A stretch of DNA of 64,000 bases from Prunella strophiata (Eukaryota; Chordata; Aves; Passeriformes; Prunellidae), in the NCBI GenBank assembly GCA_036583965.1, contig JAZBQD010000015.1, forward strand, positions 21,295,310 to 21,359,309, in the 5' to 3' direction. Each line of letters begins with the position of its first letter. Within the stretch, counting starts at the first letter, position 1. Both the position numbers and the translations under genes were made by a program. This document shows positions 63,860-64,000 of this stretch, piece by piece. The notes under the pieces were generated by a model. It saw only the letters and a program-made list of their open reading frames with translations, did not search any database and had not been told where the DNA came from.

Positions 63860-64000
63860 TAACCTTGCAAGAACAAAACCATTTCTTACTCAGTAACAGC
63901 AGTAAAACTGACATCAACTTATATTCAAGAAATAAATATTAAGATGTGATTAGTGCAAGAAGTTGCATCAAGTCAGCACAAATGACAGGATCATACCACA

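Larger units (their letters stand above)
44636..64000 (-). other. VPS13B: VPS13B large intron (probable intron 3), partial
   Basis: 19.4 kb upstream of the first recognised exon. I looked on the minus strand for the expected preceding coding block (in human, WTKLGSEPVVITINTMECIL) and did not see it, nor the start-codon exon. The stretch is AT-rich with scattered stops in every frame. It contains a 1.1 kb CR1 fragment at 48.96-50.1 kb, poly-A runs at 51921 and 63826, and a somewhat GC-richer patch near 61.65-61.93 kb that I cannot assign. Short open frames here have no recognisable domain. The human gene also has a long intron near this point. Confidence 0.75.

Noticed and set aside
44636..64000. 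Possible VPS13B start-codon exon, exon 3 or promoter CpG island
   Set aside because: No minus-strand match to the expected N-terminal peptides and no CpG-dense stretch was seen.
1..64000. Intronic microRNAs miR-599 and miR-875, which lie within VPS13B in mammals
   Set aside because: In human they lie much further along the gene than the exons present here, and I saw no matching hairpin.

Overview
The window is nuclear DNA from a bird, most likely an oscine passerine (songbird). It is AT-rich and intron-dominated. It carries several CR1 LINE 3' fragments, an avian-type solo LTR, and two SINEs that join a tRNA-Ile-like head to a CR1-like tail. That last structure matches the passerine family I know as TguSINE1. 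No bacterial, plasmid or phage feature is present, and I saw no CRISPR array.

The only gene I can support is VPS13B (COH1), read on the minus strand. Thirteen internal coding exons lie between 44635 and 15183. They were recognised by translation and by remembered similarity to human VPS13B. All exon junctions keep the reading frame, and every intron has GT and AG ends. Together they supply 2,042 nt (about 681 codons), roughly residues 97 to 777 of a protein of about 4,000 residues. By human numbering they are probably exons 4 to 16 (an inference). The start-codon exon and exon 3 should lie beyond the right edge, and the remaining exons beyond the left edge.

Layout from right to left, in the direction of transcription: 64000-44636 is a large intron with a 1.1 kb CR1 fragment and poly-A tracts. 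44635-15183 holds the exons, separated by introns of 0.34 to 5.0 kb. Inserted in these introns are CR1 copies, one SINE, a 50-bp tandem duplication and a solo LTR. 15182-1 is the start of another long intron with a second SINE, a short CR1 scrap and a T-poor low-complexity tract.

VPS13B is a bridge-like lipid-transfer protein of the Golgi region; the part encoded here belongs to the N-terminal portion of its lipid-conducting rod. I found no credible new biological system. The points worth a second look are splice-site details (a tandem NAGNAG acceptor and two weak donors), one GC-rich exon, the structure of the mobile elements and a few local duplications.
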